Below, piece by piece: positions 1 to 7,651 of a DNA stretch of 64,000 nt. The stretch's first letter is position 1. Each line of letters opens with the position of its first letter. The notes beneath the pieces are model-generated. The model ran no database searches. It saw only the letters and a program-made list of their open reading frames with translations, and was not told the origin of the DNA. The position numbers were made by a program, and so were the translations under genes. Source of the stretch: Kitasatospora sp. GAS204B (GTDB taxonomy: Bacteria > Actinomycetota > Actinomycetes > Streptomycetales > Streptomycetaceae). The DNA lies in NCBI RefSeq assembly GCF_029892155.1, contig NZ_JARZAG010000021.1, positions 104,167 to 168,166 on the forward strand, given 5' to 3'.

Positions 1-1
1 G

Positions 2-1084
2 GAACTCGACAAGTGGTACCAGTCGCTGGCGGCGAACCAGCCGCGCGCGGCCTCGCTGGACGACCAGGCGGCGGCCGCCCGCAGCACACTGGCCGAGGCC
101 GAGACGGAGCATCAGGGCGCGGCGGCCGCGCCCGACCTGCAACTCGCCGGTCAGCGGTTCCCGGACCAGGCCTCGCAGACCGCCGCCCAGAATCGGTACA
201 ACGCCGCCAAGGCGCAGCTCGACGCCGCCTCGGCGAAGATCCAGAGCGCCTCCGAGACCGTCGACTACTACGTCGGGCAGGGTCACGACCTGGGCGGCGC
301 ACACGAGGCGGACGCCCGGAACGCGGCCGCCCGCATCAGGTCGGCGGCCGACAGCAAGGCCCCGCCGGAGCCCGGGCTGTTCCAGCGGATCGGGCACTGG
401 CTCAACCAGCACGGAGCCGACCTGCTGAGCGTGGCCGCCGCGCTGACCGGAGTGGTGGCGATCTTCTGCCCGGCGCTCGCCATCGTCGCGATCGGGCTCA
501 GCGTGCTCGCGGCCGGTGCGCACGCCCGTCAGTACGGACTGAGCGGGCTGTGGCCCCCGAACGCCAAGAACATCGGCAATGACCTCACCCTCGCCGGCGA
601 CCTGCTCGGCGCGGTGCCCGGGGTCGGCATTGCGGTGAAGGGGTCGCGGGTGGGCCTGAAGGCCGCGGAGGGTGCGCGGGCGGCGGACGGTCTGCTGGGC
701 GCGGCCAAGGTCGGGCTCAAGACCGGAGCCAAGGAGGCCAACGCGCTGGCCCGTGGCATCGACCCGGCGACCCCGTTGCTCAGCAAGCCCGCCGAGTGGG
801 CCGCGGTGAAGATGGGCGTCGCCCCGGAGAAGGCATGGGACATCGCCGACCGCGTGCAGGCGGGCATCACCACCGGGCTGACCGTGCCGACCATCTACTC
901 GCTCGGCGTGGACAACCAGGGCCCGGGCCTGGCCAACGGCGTCAACTACACCACCGGCGCGGGCAACGCGATCGGCGGCATCGGCAGTGCCTCCGGGATC
1001 AAGACGAAGCGGGTCCAGGGCACCGTCGGCACGCTGCTGACCCTCGGCAACCTGGTGGGCATCGGCGTCTGGATGGGCCGGTGA
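2..1084 (+). CDS. Type VII-secretion-like helical protein, 5' truncated
   Basis: The frame is open from the first bases of the window, so the true start lies upstream. The visible part begins with about 130 residues rich in Ala, Gln, Glu and Lys that look alpha-helical. It includes W-Y-Q-S and L-N-Q-H-G segments like those after WXG-type domains. Two hydrophobic stretches follow around residues 145-180 (ALTGVVAIFCPALAIVAIGL), then a Gly/Ala-rich amphipathic tail. Streptomycete proteins with this build sit in type VII secretion loci and are probable secretion substrates or membrane-associated partners. The stop overlaps the next start as GTGA, so the two genes are probably translationally coupled. 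The N-terminal WXG motif itself is outside the window, so the assignment is inferred. Confidence 0.55.
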   Translation, partial: ELDKWYQSLAANQPRAASLDDQAAAARSTLAEAETEHQGAAAAPDLQLAGQRFPDQASQTAAQNRYNAAKAQLDAASAKIQSASETVDYYVGQGHDLGGAHEADARNAAARIRSAADSKAPPEPGLFQRIGHWLNQHGADLLSVAAALTGVVAIFCPALAIVAIGLSVLAAGAHARQYGLSGLWPPNAKNIGNDLTLAGDLLGAVPGVGIAVKGSRVGLKAAEGARAADGLLGAAKVGLKTGAKEANALARGIDPATPLLSKPAEWAAVKMGVAPEKAWDIADRVQAGITTGLTVPTIYSLGVDNQGPGLANGVNYTTGAGNAIGGIGSASGIKTKRVQGTVGTLLTLGNLVGIGVWMGR

Positions 1085-1746
1085 ACGCCGGCCCCGCGCC
1101 GACGCTCTGGTTCGAGGCACCGATCGGCTTCACCGAACTGCCGCTGGACGCCGACCCGGCGGAGCGGACCACCCAGGTGCTGGAGGGGCTGGACGCCTTC
1201 TACCCGCAGGCCACGGCCGAGCAGAAACTCAGCGCCGCGCTGAGCGGCGAGGCCGGGCTGCGGGAGCAGTTGGCGCAGGGCCTGGTCTACGGGGCGAGTT
1301 GCCGCTACCACGCCGAGGACGGCCGGGCGATCCACGGCCTGTTCCAGCTCTACGTGCGTGCCGAGGCGGTCGGCGAGCCGCTCACCTTCGCCCAGCGCAA
1401 CGCCGGTCCACTGGCCGCCGCCCGCCCGCAGGCCGAGGTCGGAGTGCTCGGCCTGCCCTGCGGTCGGGCGCTGGTGACCACCGAGGACAGCGTGGTGCCG
1501 GTGCCCGGCCGGACCTTCGGCATCGCCGAGGACGGCACGGCGACGGTGCGTCAGATCCAGGCGCTGCTCGCCCACCCGGGCGCGCGGCACCTGGTCGCGG
1601 CGGTCTTCAGCACCGAGGATCTCGGGTACTGGGAGGAGTGGCTGCCGCTCGTCGCGGCGGCACTGAGCGGGCTCTCGTTCTACCCGCCGCAGGAGCAGGC
1701 GGTCGGCGGCGGTGTGAGCGACCGGATCCGGGAGGCCTTCGGGTGA
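1081..1746 (+). CDS. Hypothetical protein of type VII-secretion-like locus
   Basis: This encodes 221 residues from a GTG start that overlaps the upstream stop (GTGA), and it ends in a second GTGA with the next gene. It has no signal peptide or membrane segment and is a mixed alpha/beta, acidic soluble protein (LWFEAPIGFTELPLD near the N-terminus, FYPPQEQAVGG near the end). I recognise no catalytic motif. Small soluble proteins of this kind often follow WXG-type genes in Streptomyces and may act as chaperones or accessory factors, in the way EspG does in mycobacteria. That role is inferred from position only. Codon use matches its neighbours, so it is a real gene. Confidence 0.6.
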   Translation: MNAGPAPTLWFEAPIGFTELPLDADPAERTTQVLEGLDAFYPQATAEQKLSAALSGEAGLREQLAQGLVYGASCRYHAEDGRAIHGLFQLYVRAEAVGEPLTFAQRNAGPLAAARPQAEVGVLGLPCGRALVTTEDSVVPVPGRTFGIAEDGTATVRQIQALLAHPGARHLVAAVFSTEDLGYWEEWLPLVAAALSGLSFYPPQEQAVGGGVSDRIREAFG

Positions 1747-2465
1747 GCACGCAGACGGTGGCCGAGACCGCAGCGGTGCCGCGCCGGGCGGTGCGCAGCG
1801 GATGGCTGACGGTCCTCTACACCGCCGGGGCGGGGCTGCTCTCGCTCGGCGGCCTGTTCGGGCTGATCCTCGGCGAGGTGTACCTGAACGCCTGGGCGCT
1901 GACCGGCCTGGCGTTCTGCTACGCGCTGGTGACCGCCGTCGTCTTCCTCTTCGTGGCCGGCATCGACATCGGCTGCCAGGCGGCGGTCGCGGTGTGGGTG
2001 CTGGCCGGCCTCGCCTGGCTCCCCGGGGCCTCCGCCGCCGTGCAACTCCCGCTCGTCCTGCACGGCCGCACCACCGACGCCGTGGTGGTCTCCGTGGAGC
2101 ACACCGTGGTCGACCGGGACCAGCGTTGGTACTCCACACTGCGCCGTCCCGACGGCGCTCCGGTCCCGGGCCCGCGCCTGCTGGACCGCGACAACCGGTT
2201 GCACCCGGGTGACACCGTCCGCGTGGTCTTCGACCCGGACGGGGTGGTCGGCCCCCGCCGCCCCGGCGACATCCACCCGGCCAGGGACGCCGGCTGGTCG
2301 ATCGGCTTCGCCGCGCTACTGCTGGGCGCGGTGGGGTGGGCCGGCTGGTACGGGCACCGCGAACGGGAACACCCCCGTCGAACTACAGCTCCAGGCCCAG
2401 CCGGAAGGCCTGGTAGGGGATACGACGCTCCCACGGCTCCCAGTGAGCCGTCCGCTCCGGCGTGA
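1743..2465 (+). CDS. Membrane protein of type VII-secretion-like locus, DUF3592-like
   Basis: This encodes 240 residues from a GTG that overlaps the previous stop. Three hydrophobic segments lie at about residues 18-45 (WLTVLYTAGAGLLSLGGLFG), 50-75 and 78-105. An extracytoplasmic or cytoplasmic beta-rich domain follows (VVVSVEHTVVDRDQRWYSTL, then VRVVFDPDGVVGPR), then a fourth hydrophobic segment near residue 190 and a basic, Pro-rich tail. The middle domain resembles DUF3592-type domains of actinobacterial membrane proteins. It is the third gene of a coupled set. Its last 83 bases overlap the end of the convergent sugar-binding-protein gene, so both transcripts can be antisense to each other there. 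Confidence 0.6.
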   Translation: MSTQTVAETAAVPRRAVRSGWLTVLYTAGAGLLSLGGLFGLILGEVYLNAWALTGLAFCYALVTAVVFLFVAGIDIGCQAAVAVWVLAGLAWLPGASAAVQLPLVLHGRTTDAVVVSVEHTVVDRDQRWYSTLRRPDGAPVPGPRLLDRDNRLHPGDTVRVVFDPDGVVGPRRPGDIHPARDAGWSIGFAALLLGAVGWAGWYGHREREHPRRTTAPGPAGRPGRGYDAPTAPSEPSAPA

Positions 2466-3303
2466 TCATGTGTCCGATCGGGCCCGCGATGCACAGCCCG
2501 CCGAGGTCCTCCTGCCGCACGGCGGCGCGGATCACCAGATCGGCGAGCTGTTGGCCGTTGCCGGTGACGTCGACATCCCACGTACCGGCGCTCAGGCCGT
2601 CCCGGACTGCCTGCACGGCCGCGGGCGTCCCGTTGCGGGACACCATGGCCACTTCGCCCAGCCGTCCGGTCTCCCTGAGGGCCGCGACGGCGCCCAGCAT
2701 GGTCTCGTCGTTGTACGGGATGAGTCCGTCGAGTCGGGGGAAGTCGGCCAGCACGTTGAGTGCCTTCTGCCGGCCGCCCTCGGCCACGTCGGTGACGTTC
2801 TTGTACCGGGCGTCCTCGGGATCGTTCACCAGGTGCAGGCCCGCCAGGCGCAGTCCGCGCTGGAGGCCCAGGACCAACTCGTCGTCGTCCACGGAGCCGG
2901 GGCCGCCGATCATGGCTACGTCCGCTCCGGTCGGCAGCAGGGTGGCGAGATGCTCGGCCATGTAGACGCCGTGGTTGAAGTTGGGATAGACGATGGACGC
3001 GGAAACGGGATAGTGCGGGCGCTCCAAGGTGATGACGGGGATGCCCTGCCGCATCGCGGCCGCCGCCCCCACTGCTGCGGAGTCGGGGGTGACCACCCAG
3101 ACCACCATCGCGTCCACCCCCGCGTCGACCCCGGCCAGCATCGCGGCGTCGGCTGTGCCCGGCCAGTCCTTGTCGCGGAAGTCGGCGCAGATCACCCGCA
3201 GTTCGATGCCGTGCTCGGCGAGCCGGCTCTGCAGACCCTGGCCGACCGCGTCGACGGCCGGGTTCGCGCCGTACTCCATCGGACTGACGTACAGGACGCG
3301 CAT
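2383..3303 (-). CDS. Sugar-binding (Peripla_BP_4/LacI-type) domain protein without signal peptide
   Basis: This encodes 306 residues. The fold reads as a type I periplasmic binding protein. It opens with a beta strand (MRVLYVSPMEYGANP), has GVDAGVDAMVVWVVTPDSAAV and IPVITLERP in lobe 1, LDGLIPYNDETMLGAVAAL in lobe 2, and a conserved VRDG near the end. There is no signal peptide, lipobox or N-terminal helix-turn-helix, so it is neither an exported ABC receptor nor a full LacI repressor. It may be a cytoplasmic ligand sensor. Its 3' end overlaps the convergent membrane-protein gene by 83 bases. Upstream lie a repeat block and a hairpin, then the peptide gene and P450 on the same strand. A shared transcript with them is possible but interrupted by the hairpin. 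Confidence 0.7.
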   Translation of the reverse strand: MRVLYVSPMEYGANPAVDAVGQGLQSRLAEHGIELRVICADFRDKDWPGTADAAMLAGVDAGVDAMVVWVVTPDSAAVGAAAAMRQGIPVITLERPHYPVSASIVYPNFNHGVYMAEHLATLLPTGADVAMIGGPGSVDDDELVLGLQRGLRLAGLHLVNDPEDARYKNVTDVAEGGRQKALNVLADFPRLDGLIPYNDETMLGAVAALRETGRLGEVAMVSRNGTPAAVQAVRDGLSAGTWDVDVTGNGQQLADLVIRAAVRQEDLGGLCIAGPIGHMITPERTAHWEPWERRIPYQAFRLGLEL

Positions 3304-3370
3304 GGTGGTCGATCTCCCTGGTCTCGGACCGGTGACGGTGAGTCATGCTCTGTGCCCGCGCGAGGTTCCC

Positions 3371-3430
3371 GGCGCGCCTGGTTCCGGCGTGCCTGGTCCC
3401 GGTGCGCCTGGTCCTGGTGCGCCTGGGTCC
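3371..3430. repeat. Four tandem 15-bp units in an intergenic stretch
   Basis: Four near-identical 15-base units follow each other, the first being GGCGCGCCTGGTTCC. They lie between the sugar-binding-protein start (3303) and the peptide stop (3481). On the plus strand they could encode G-A-P-G/V-P repeats, but no gene with a plausible start covers them. I see them as intergenic repeats, possibly with a role in messenger structure. Confidence 0.7.
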
Positions 3431-3436
3431 CGCCGC

Positions 3437-3468
3437 GCCGCCGCGCCGGGACTCACCAGCGCGGCGGC
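3437..3468 (-). terminator. GC-rich hairpin downstream of the peptide gene
   Basis: Two perfect 10-base arms (GCCGCCGCGC and GCGCGGCGGC) are separated by 12 bases. The hairpin begins 12 bases after the stop of the peptide gene on the minus strand. There is no T-run, as is usual in actinomycetes. It could end the P450-peptide transcript or act as an attenuator before the sugar-binding gene. Confidence 0.55.
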
Positions 3469-3480
3469 TTTGCGTTGGAC

Positions 3481-3615
3481 CTACTCCTCGTGCGTCCGGT
3501 AGGAGACGCTCTGCAGGACCTCCTGGGTGATCTGCGCGAGCGGCGCGGTGGCCGCGTCCTCGGTGAGCAGTTCCTCGGCGCTGGGCAGGGCTGAGGGGTC
3601 GATGTCGGTGAACAT
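3481..3615 (-). CDS. 44-residue peptide, putative RiPP precursor
   Basis: An ATG at 3615 has a strong ribosome binding site (GAGGAGAG, 5-6 bases upstream), and the gene starts 13 bases after the P450 stop. An upstream in-frame ATG at 3663 lies inside the P450 gene and is less likely. The peptide opens MFTDIDPSALPSAEELL, is acidic and probably helical, and ends in SVSYRTHEE. The only aromatic residues are one Phe at position 2 and one Tyr near the end. A single His follows that Tyr with spacing Y-x-x-H. Short precursors beside a single P450 are known in biarylitides, cittilins and atropopeptides, where the P450 crosslinks C-terminal aromatic residues. I infer the same logic here. Unusually, the precursor follows the enzyme gene. 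A small regulatory or structural peptide is the alternative. Confidence 0.6.
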   Translation of the reverse strand: MFTDIDPSALPSAEELLTEDAATAPLAQITQEVLQSVSYRTHEE

Positions 3616-3628
3616 GTCGGGCTCTCCT

Positions 3629-4990
3629 CTACTCTCGGGTGTCTGCTGGTGCGGATTCATCAATCGCGCGTCGATTGCCGACGGCGGAGTGATGGTCAGG
3701 GGCCAGTTCCAGGTGCACCCACTCCGGTCCCCACATCACGGGTACGGCTGGGCGGCGGCGGAACACCGGGTGCGGTTCGGCCAGGCGCGCGTGGAACTCC
3801 GGGGCGGCCAGGACGCCGCAGATCTCCTCGGTGATGGCGGTGGCCAGATGGTTGCCGAGGCAGATGTGCGAGCCGACTCCGAAGACCAGTTCTCTTCCCT
3901 GGCGGGGACGTTCGTGGTCGAAAACGTCGGGCTCCGGAAAGCGCCTGGGATCACGGCTGGCACGCAGGACCACGGTGCGCACGAACTGGCCGCGCCGAAT
4001 GGTCTCGCCGTTGATCACGACATCCCGGGTCGCGCGCCGAAGAGCCGTCTCCACCGCGGGACACGCGAAGCGCAGGGTCTCCCGCACCACCTTCGCGAGC
4101 TCCCGCCCGTCCTGGCGAGCCTGTTCCAGGACGGTGGCGTCGCGGAACAGGTAGTACGCCGCGGCGGCGATGAGGTGGGTGGTCGTGTAGACGCCGGCCG
4201 TGTAGAGCGCGCGGGCATTGGCTGAGATCTCCTGCTCGGAGAGCCCCTCGCCGTGTCTGCGGCGCTCCAGCGCACGGGCCAGCACGCTCCCGGCGGGCAC
4301 CGCGCGGGCATCCGCCACCACCTCGCCGATGAGGCGGTCGATCGAGGTGACGGCCGCCACGACTTCGGCCAGCAGGCCGTCCGACCACTGCGGCGTTCCG
4401 AAAGCGCCTGCCCTGACCGTGACATCCGCCCACCGGCCGAACTCGGCACGTGCGTCCGGTGGGATGCCCACGACCTCGGCCATCACCTCGCGGAGGACCG
4501 GCTTGCCGATGTCCTCGATGACCTCCGCCCGCCCGGCGGGCAGGCAGCCGGTGAACGACTCCTCAGCCACCTTGCGGATGGAGGGGCGCCAGGCTTCGAC
4601 GGACTCCCGGGTGAAGGCATCACGCAGCTCATGCCGTAGCCGGCGATGGGCCTGCCCGCTGTTGTAGAGCGGGATGTGCCTGGCCTGCTCCCACAGTGGT
4701 TCCAGCGCCGTACGCTCTGCCACGCTCCCAAGGCCACGGGGCAGCGGAAGGAGCGGAACCTCCAGCGCGCCGCTGCGCATGACCGCCACTGCCTCCGCGT
4801 ACCCCTCGACCACCCAGCAGTCCAACGAATCGCTGAAGTGCATCCCCGCGCCTGGCCGACCTGCCGCTGCGAACTGCCCGGTCACCGGGCAGTTCGGCGA
4901 GGAGACCGTGGGCTGCCCGTCGGCCACTCCTGCGGCAGGGCCGTTGCGGAGGGAGTTGTCAGCCGTGCGGTCAGCCACGCTGTCAGCCAC
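3629..4990 (-). CDS. Cytochrome P450, putative peptide-modifying
   Basis: A soluble bacterial P450 of about 453 residues. The haem loop is FGVGSHICLG (about residues 370-379, Cys ligand included). The K-helix ExxR is ETLR, and the PERF-like region reads DPRRFPEPDVFDHERPR. The I-helix reads AGVYTTT, so the usual acidic residue before the threonine is replaced by Tyr. This points to atypical oxygen chemistry, as in crosslinking P450s. I place the start at GTG 4990 because a purine-rich GGAAGGTGG precedes it; an ATG at 5038 would add 16 residues but has no binding site. The gene is followed after 13 bases by the 44-residue peptide gene. No ferredoxin or reductase lies nearby. A stand-alone tailoring P450 remains possible. 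Confidence 0.8.
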   Translation of the reverse strand: MADSVADRTADNSLRNGPAAGVADGQPTVSSPNCPVTGQFAAAGRPGAGMHFSDSLDCWVVEGYAEAVAVMRSGALEVPLLPLPRGLGSVAERTALEPLWEQARHIPLYNSGQAHRRLRHELRDAFTRESVEAWRPSIRKVAEESFTGCLPAGRAEVIEDIGKPVLREVMAEVVGIPPDARAEFGRWADVTVRAGAFGTPQWSDGLLAEVVAAVTSIDRLIGEVVADARAVPAGSVLARALERRRHGEGLSEQEISANARALYTAGVYTTTHLIAAAAYYLFRDATVLEQARQDGRELAKVVRETLRFACPAVETALRRATRDVVINGETIRRGQFVRTVVLRASRDPRRFPEPDVFDHERPRQGRELVFGVGSHICLGNHLATAITEEICGVLAAPEFHARLAEPHPVFRRRPAVPVMWGPEWVHLELAPDHHSAVGNRRAIDESAPADTRE

Positions 4991-5190
4991 GGGAACAACC
5001 ACCTTCCGCTGCGTCGCCCTCGAGTTCCGGCGAGCCATGCTCGAAGCAGTGCTGAGTTAGAGGGGCTCCGGCCAGCCAATTGATGCTGGATGTAAGCCAA
5101 GTGGAGGATTGATCACAATGATCCGGCTCTACTGACGGCGTGTCAATGCTCGTCTGAGCTCGGCTGTTGATCTCGATCCTGCATGATGGC

Positions 5191-5369
5191 CCGCCGGATT
5201 CCGGCGGTCGTATCAAAGGGGTGCTGTCATCATCGCGGGCGTAGGTGGCGAGCTGAACCGCCAAGCTCACACGTCTGCTCTCGCGAGCAGGAGAGCTGGG
5301 GGAGTCCGAGCGCTGCTTTCAGCACCACGTGGTGAATAGGTGACACCTCAACATGTGCGCGATCGCACA
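5191..5369. promoter_or_regulatory. Cluster of four palindromes between P450 and lipoprotein genes
   Basis: The 419-base gap upstream of the P450 holds no gene but four inverted repeats. They are CCGCCGG-ATT-CCGGCGG at 5191-5207, CTGCTC-TCGC-GAGCAG at 5275-5290, the perfect 12-mer CACCACGTGGTG at 5323-5334, and TGTGCG-CGAT-CGCACA at 5354-5369. These are plausible operators for the P450 transcript. No regulator gene sits next to it apart from the sugar-binding-like protein downstream. Confidence 0.4.
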
Positions 5370-5457
5370 GTCCACCCACCAGACGAGGCTGTCCCCCCTC
5401 GGCGCTCGGCCCGGCCGCCCTCTGCGGGCAGGCCGAGCACCGGGCGGACTGCCGGGA

Positions 5458-6048
5458 TCAGGAGCCGTACACCTCCGTCATCTCGGTGACGGTGTTGTGC
5501 GAGTCGATCACGACGTCGAAGAAGTTCTGGCCCGCGCAGAAGTAGCCGGTCGGCAGCTTCGCGCCGTCGAGCTGGCCGCCGTTCGGGTCGGCGCATGCCT
5601 TGACGTGGGCGATTCCGGTGTAGCGGTCGCCGTTCTTGGCGACGACGGTCTTCGGGCCGTCCTTGGCGATGATGGTGATCTTCGCGTCCAGGGAAAGGCC
5701 GTAGGTCTTCAGAGTGTCACCGTGCGAGTAGGCGGCACCCTCGTTCATCGTCGGGTCGCAGTGTGCCTGCGCGTCCGCGGCGACCACGTTGTTCATGGCT
5801 CCTTCGAGATGGTCGACCCAGATGTACTTGTGCCCCGGGGCGAGCGTTGGGCAGTCACCCTTGCCACCACCCTTGCTGCTCGTGGGGGCCGCGGACTTGC
5901 CGGCACCGGAGGTCGGAGCGGCGGCCGGCTTGCTCGCCGCGGCCGGGCTCGACGCGCCTGCGTTGGCGGTGGTCGTGTCGTCCGGGCCGCAGGCGGTCAG
6001 CGCGAGCGCGGCGGAGACGAGCAGGGCAGCGCTGAGGACATGGCGCAT
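5458..6048 (-). CDS. Secreted lipoprotein of unknown function
   Basis: This encodes 197 residues from the ATG at 6048 (MRHVLSAALLVSAALALTACG), which gives a clean lipoprotein signal with lipobox LTAC. In-frame codons upstream would only add a basic extension. An Ala/Ser/Pro-rich linker of about 45 residues follows. The C-terminal domain contains CPTLAPGHKYIWVDHLEGAM, several Asp/His residues and four Cys (GDC, AHC, KAC, YFC) that could form two disulphides. I recognise no family. It is expected on the outer face of the membrane. A GGGGG stretch about 11 bases upstream can serve as ribosome binding site. It stands alone, with the palindrome-rich gap downstream of it. Confidence 0.7.
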   Translation of the reverse strand: MRHVLSAALLVSAALALTACGPDDTTTANAGASSPAAASKPAAAPTSGAGKSAAPTSSKGGGKGDCPTLAPGHKYIWVDHLEGAMNNVVAADAQAHCDPTMNEGAAYSHGDTLKTYGLSLDAKITIIAKDGPKTVVAKNGDRYTGIAHVKACADPNGGQLDGAKLPTGYFCAGQNFFDVVIDSHNTVTEMTEVYGS

Positions 6049-6206
6049 GGAAATGATGAAACCCCCGTACAGAGGCCGGCGCCGCCGGCCAGGTGAACCG
6101 AAACCGGAACGGACCGTGGGCATCAGCTGCCAGGCGGTCGTTCGGCCGGAAGTGTATAGGCTGGTGGGGACACGAGTTGACTGCCGGTCATCTGACGCGG
6201 CGACGG

Positions 6207-6411
6207 TTCGCGCAGCGCGTCACCGTCTCGGGGGGTCCTCGCGGACGGGGGTCTGCGCGACGGCAAGCCGCACGCTCTTGGAGTTCCCTGCTTCCGACAT
6301 GACGTCTCCTGATGGAGTCGGACGGAAGTACCGGAGGGCGGACGTGTAGGACTCGCCGGTCTTGGCGGCGCGGGCGCGCACCTGGCGCTTGACGTTCCTA
6401 TGGGCTGTCAT
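6207..6411 (-). pseudogene. 5' remnant of a nitrilase-family (C-N hydrolase) gene
   Basis: From ATG 6411, with a GGAAGG binding site, the frame reads as the N-terminus of a carbon-nitrogen hydrolase: KSVRLAVAQTPVREDP is the first strand of that fold. The frame then stops at 6220. Reading one base off continues the expected R-D-G-D-A-L-R-E for about nine residues, so a run of six Cs probably slipped. Nothing of the catalytic Glu-Lys-Cys domain follows. The gene is therefore both frameshifted and deleted. The rest of the gap to 6650 shows nothing I can support. Confidence 0.6.
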
Positions 6412-6650
6412 CGCGGCCTTCCACGCCCTGAGCGACCGTTCCCCAGCAACCTCGCCCGAGGCGATCGGGCTGCGACAACGGCCTGAGACGCTAGTCCCTT
6501 TGCCTCCGACGGGAGACCGTGCTGGGGACGGTCGCGGGAGGTTCGGCGTAGGCCACGCAGTCCGTCGTGCCGCCGCCCACGGACTCCGTCAACCACCGCC
6601 GCCCGCTCACTGATCGCCCGCACCCACTGACCGACATCGGCACCACCCGG

Positions 6651-7505
6651 CTACAGCGCGAGCATCGCCGCGGCGACTTCATCGGCGGCCGCGTCGGGGA
6701 TCACGGTCGCGGCCTGTTCGAGCACCAGCAGCCGCGCACCGGGGATCTCGCGCGCGAGCGCCTCGCCGTTGCCGACCGGGAAGAACCGGTTGTGACGACC
6801 GTGCACCACGAGCGCCGGCATCGCGAACTCGGGCAGGCGCTCGCGCCACCGCGGCTCGCAGTCGAGCTTGGAGAACACCATGCCCAGCTGGTTGGCCATC
6901 TGGACCGCGGGCTCCGTGCCCGGCGTGCGGTCGAAGACGCGCTCGGCGGTCGCGCGTGCCGCAGCGGGATCGTCGCCGAGGATCTCCGCCCTGGCGGCGG
7001 CGAACTCCGCCACGGCAGCGCGGTCGGACCAGTCGGGCGTCGGGAGCGCGAACCGCCGCTTCATGGCCGCCATGTCGTGGTCGGGCAGATCGTCGTCGAC
7101 CGGGCCGGGGGCGACGGGCCGCGTCCCGGCGAGGGTGAGCGCCGAGAACACGTCCGGATGGTCGAGCGCGGCGACCTGGGCGACCATCCCACCGACGCCG
7201 ATGCCCGCCAGGTGCGCCGGCCGGTCGGCGAGTCCGCGGGCGAGCGCGGCCGCGTCGTCGGCGAGATCCCGGAGCGTGTACGCGGGCGCCTCGGGGTCGA
7301 CGGTCGTCGACGCGCCGGAGTCGCGCAGGTCGTAGCGCACGACGTGACGTCCGCCGCGCGCGAGCGCCTCGCAGAGCGCGTCGGGCCACGACAGCATGGT
7401 CGTGCCGCCCGCGAGCAGCATGAGCGGCGCCGCCGCATCGCCGAAGTGCTCGACCCCGAGCGTGACGCCTCCGGGTGTGCGGAACGAATGGACCGTCGAG
7501 TGCAT
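6651..7505 (-). CDS. Alpha/beta hydrolase-fold protein lacking the catalytic triad
   Basis: This encodes 284 residues from ATG 7505, preceded by GGGAGG. Overall it matches the RdmC-like alpha/beta hydrolase family: oxyanion region LLAGGTT, then DLRDSGAST, a cap region, and VVHGRHNRFFPVGNGEALA. The catalytic positions are changed. The nucleophile elbow, normally G-x-S-x-G-G, reads GIGVGG. The acid position reads N (HGRHNRFFP rather than the usual D), and the C-terminal region (LEQAATVIPDAA) lacks the expected His. Three independent losses in an intact frame suggest a non-catalytic scaffold, binding protein or neofunctionalised enzyme rather than an ordinary esterase. It has no signal peptide and no clear partner genes. 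Confidence 0.75.
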   Translation of the reverse strand: MHSTVHSFRTPGGVTLGVEHFGDAAAPLMLLAGGTTMLSWPDALCEALARGGRHVVRYDLRDSGASTTVDPEAPAYTLRDLADDAAALARGLADRPAHLAGIGVGGMVAQVAALDHPDVFSALTLAGTRPVAPGPVDDDLPDHDMAAMKRRFALPTPDWSDRAAVAEFAAARAEILGDDPAAARATAERVFDRTPGTEPAVQMANQLGMVFSKLDCEPRWRERLPEFAMPALVVHGRHNRFFPVGNGEALAREIPGARLLVLEQAATVIPDAAADEVAAAMLAL

Positions 7506-7651
7506 CGTCAACCTCCCGGGCAGGTGCGTGACCGTGGCCACGCTACCCTGCACCGGCGACGCCGCCCGACGTCCGGCGCTCCACCCTCACCTGCGAAGAG
7601 CCAGTACTCCGGGACGGCCGGCCGCACCGAGGCCCGGTCAGGGAATCTCGG

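Noticed and set aside
946..2139. Long minus-strand frame opposite the type VII-like genes
   Set aside because: Arg/Pro-rich translation, no ribosome binding site, and mirrors the codon bias of the real plus-strand genes.
2383..3303. LacI-family repressor
   Set aside because: The protein begins directly with the first strand of the sugar-binding fold; there is no N-terminal helix-turn-helix.
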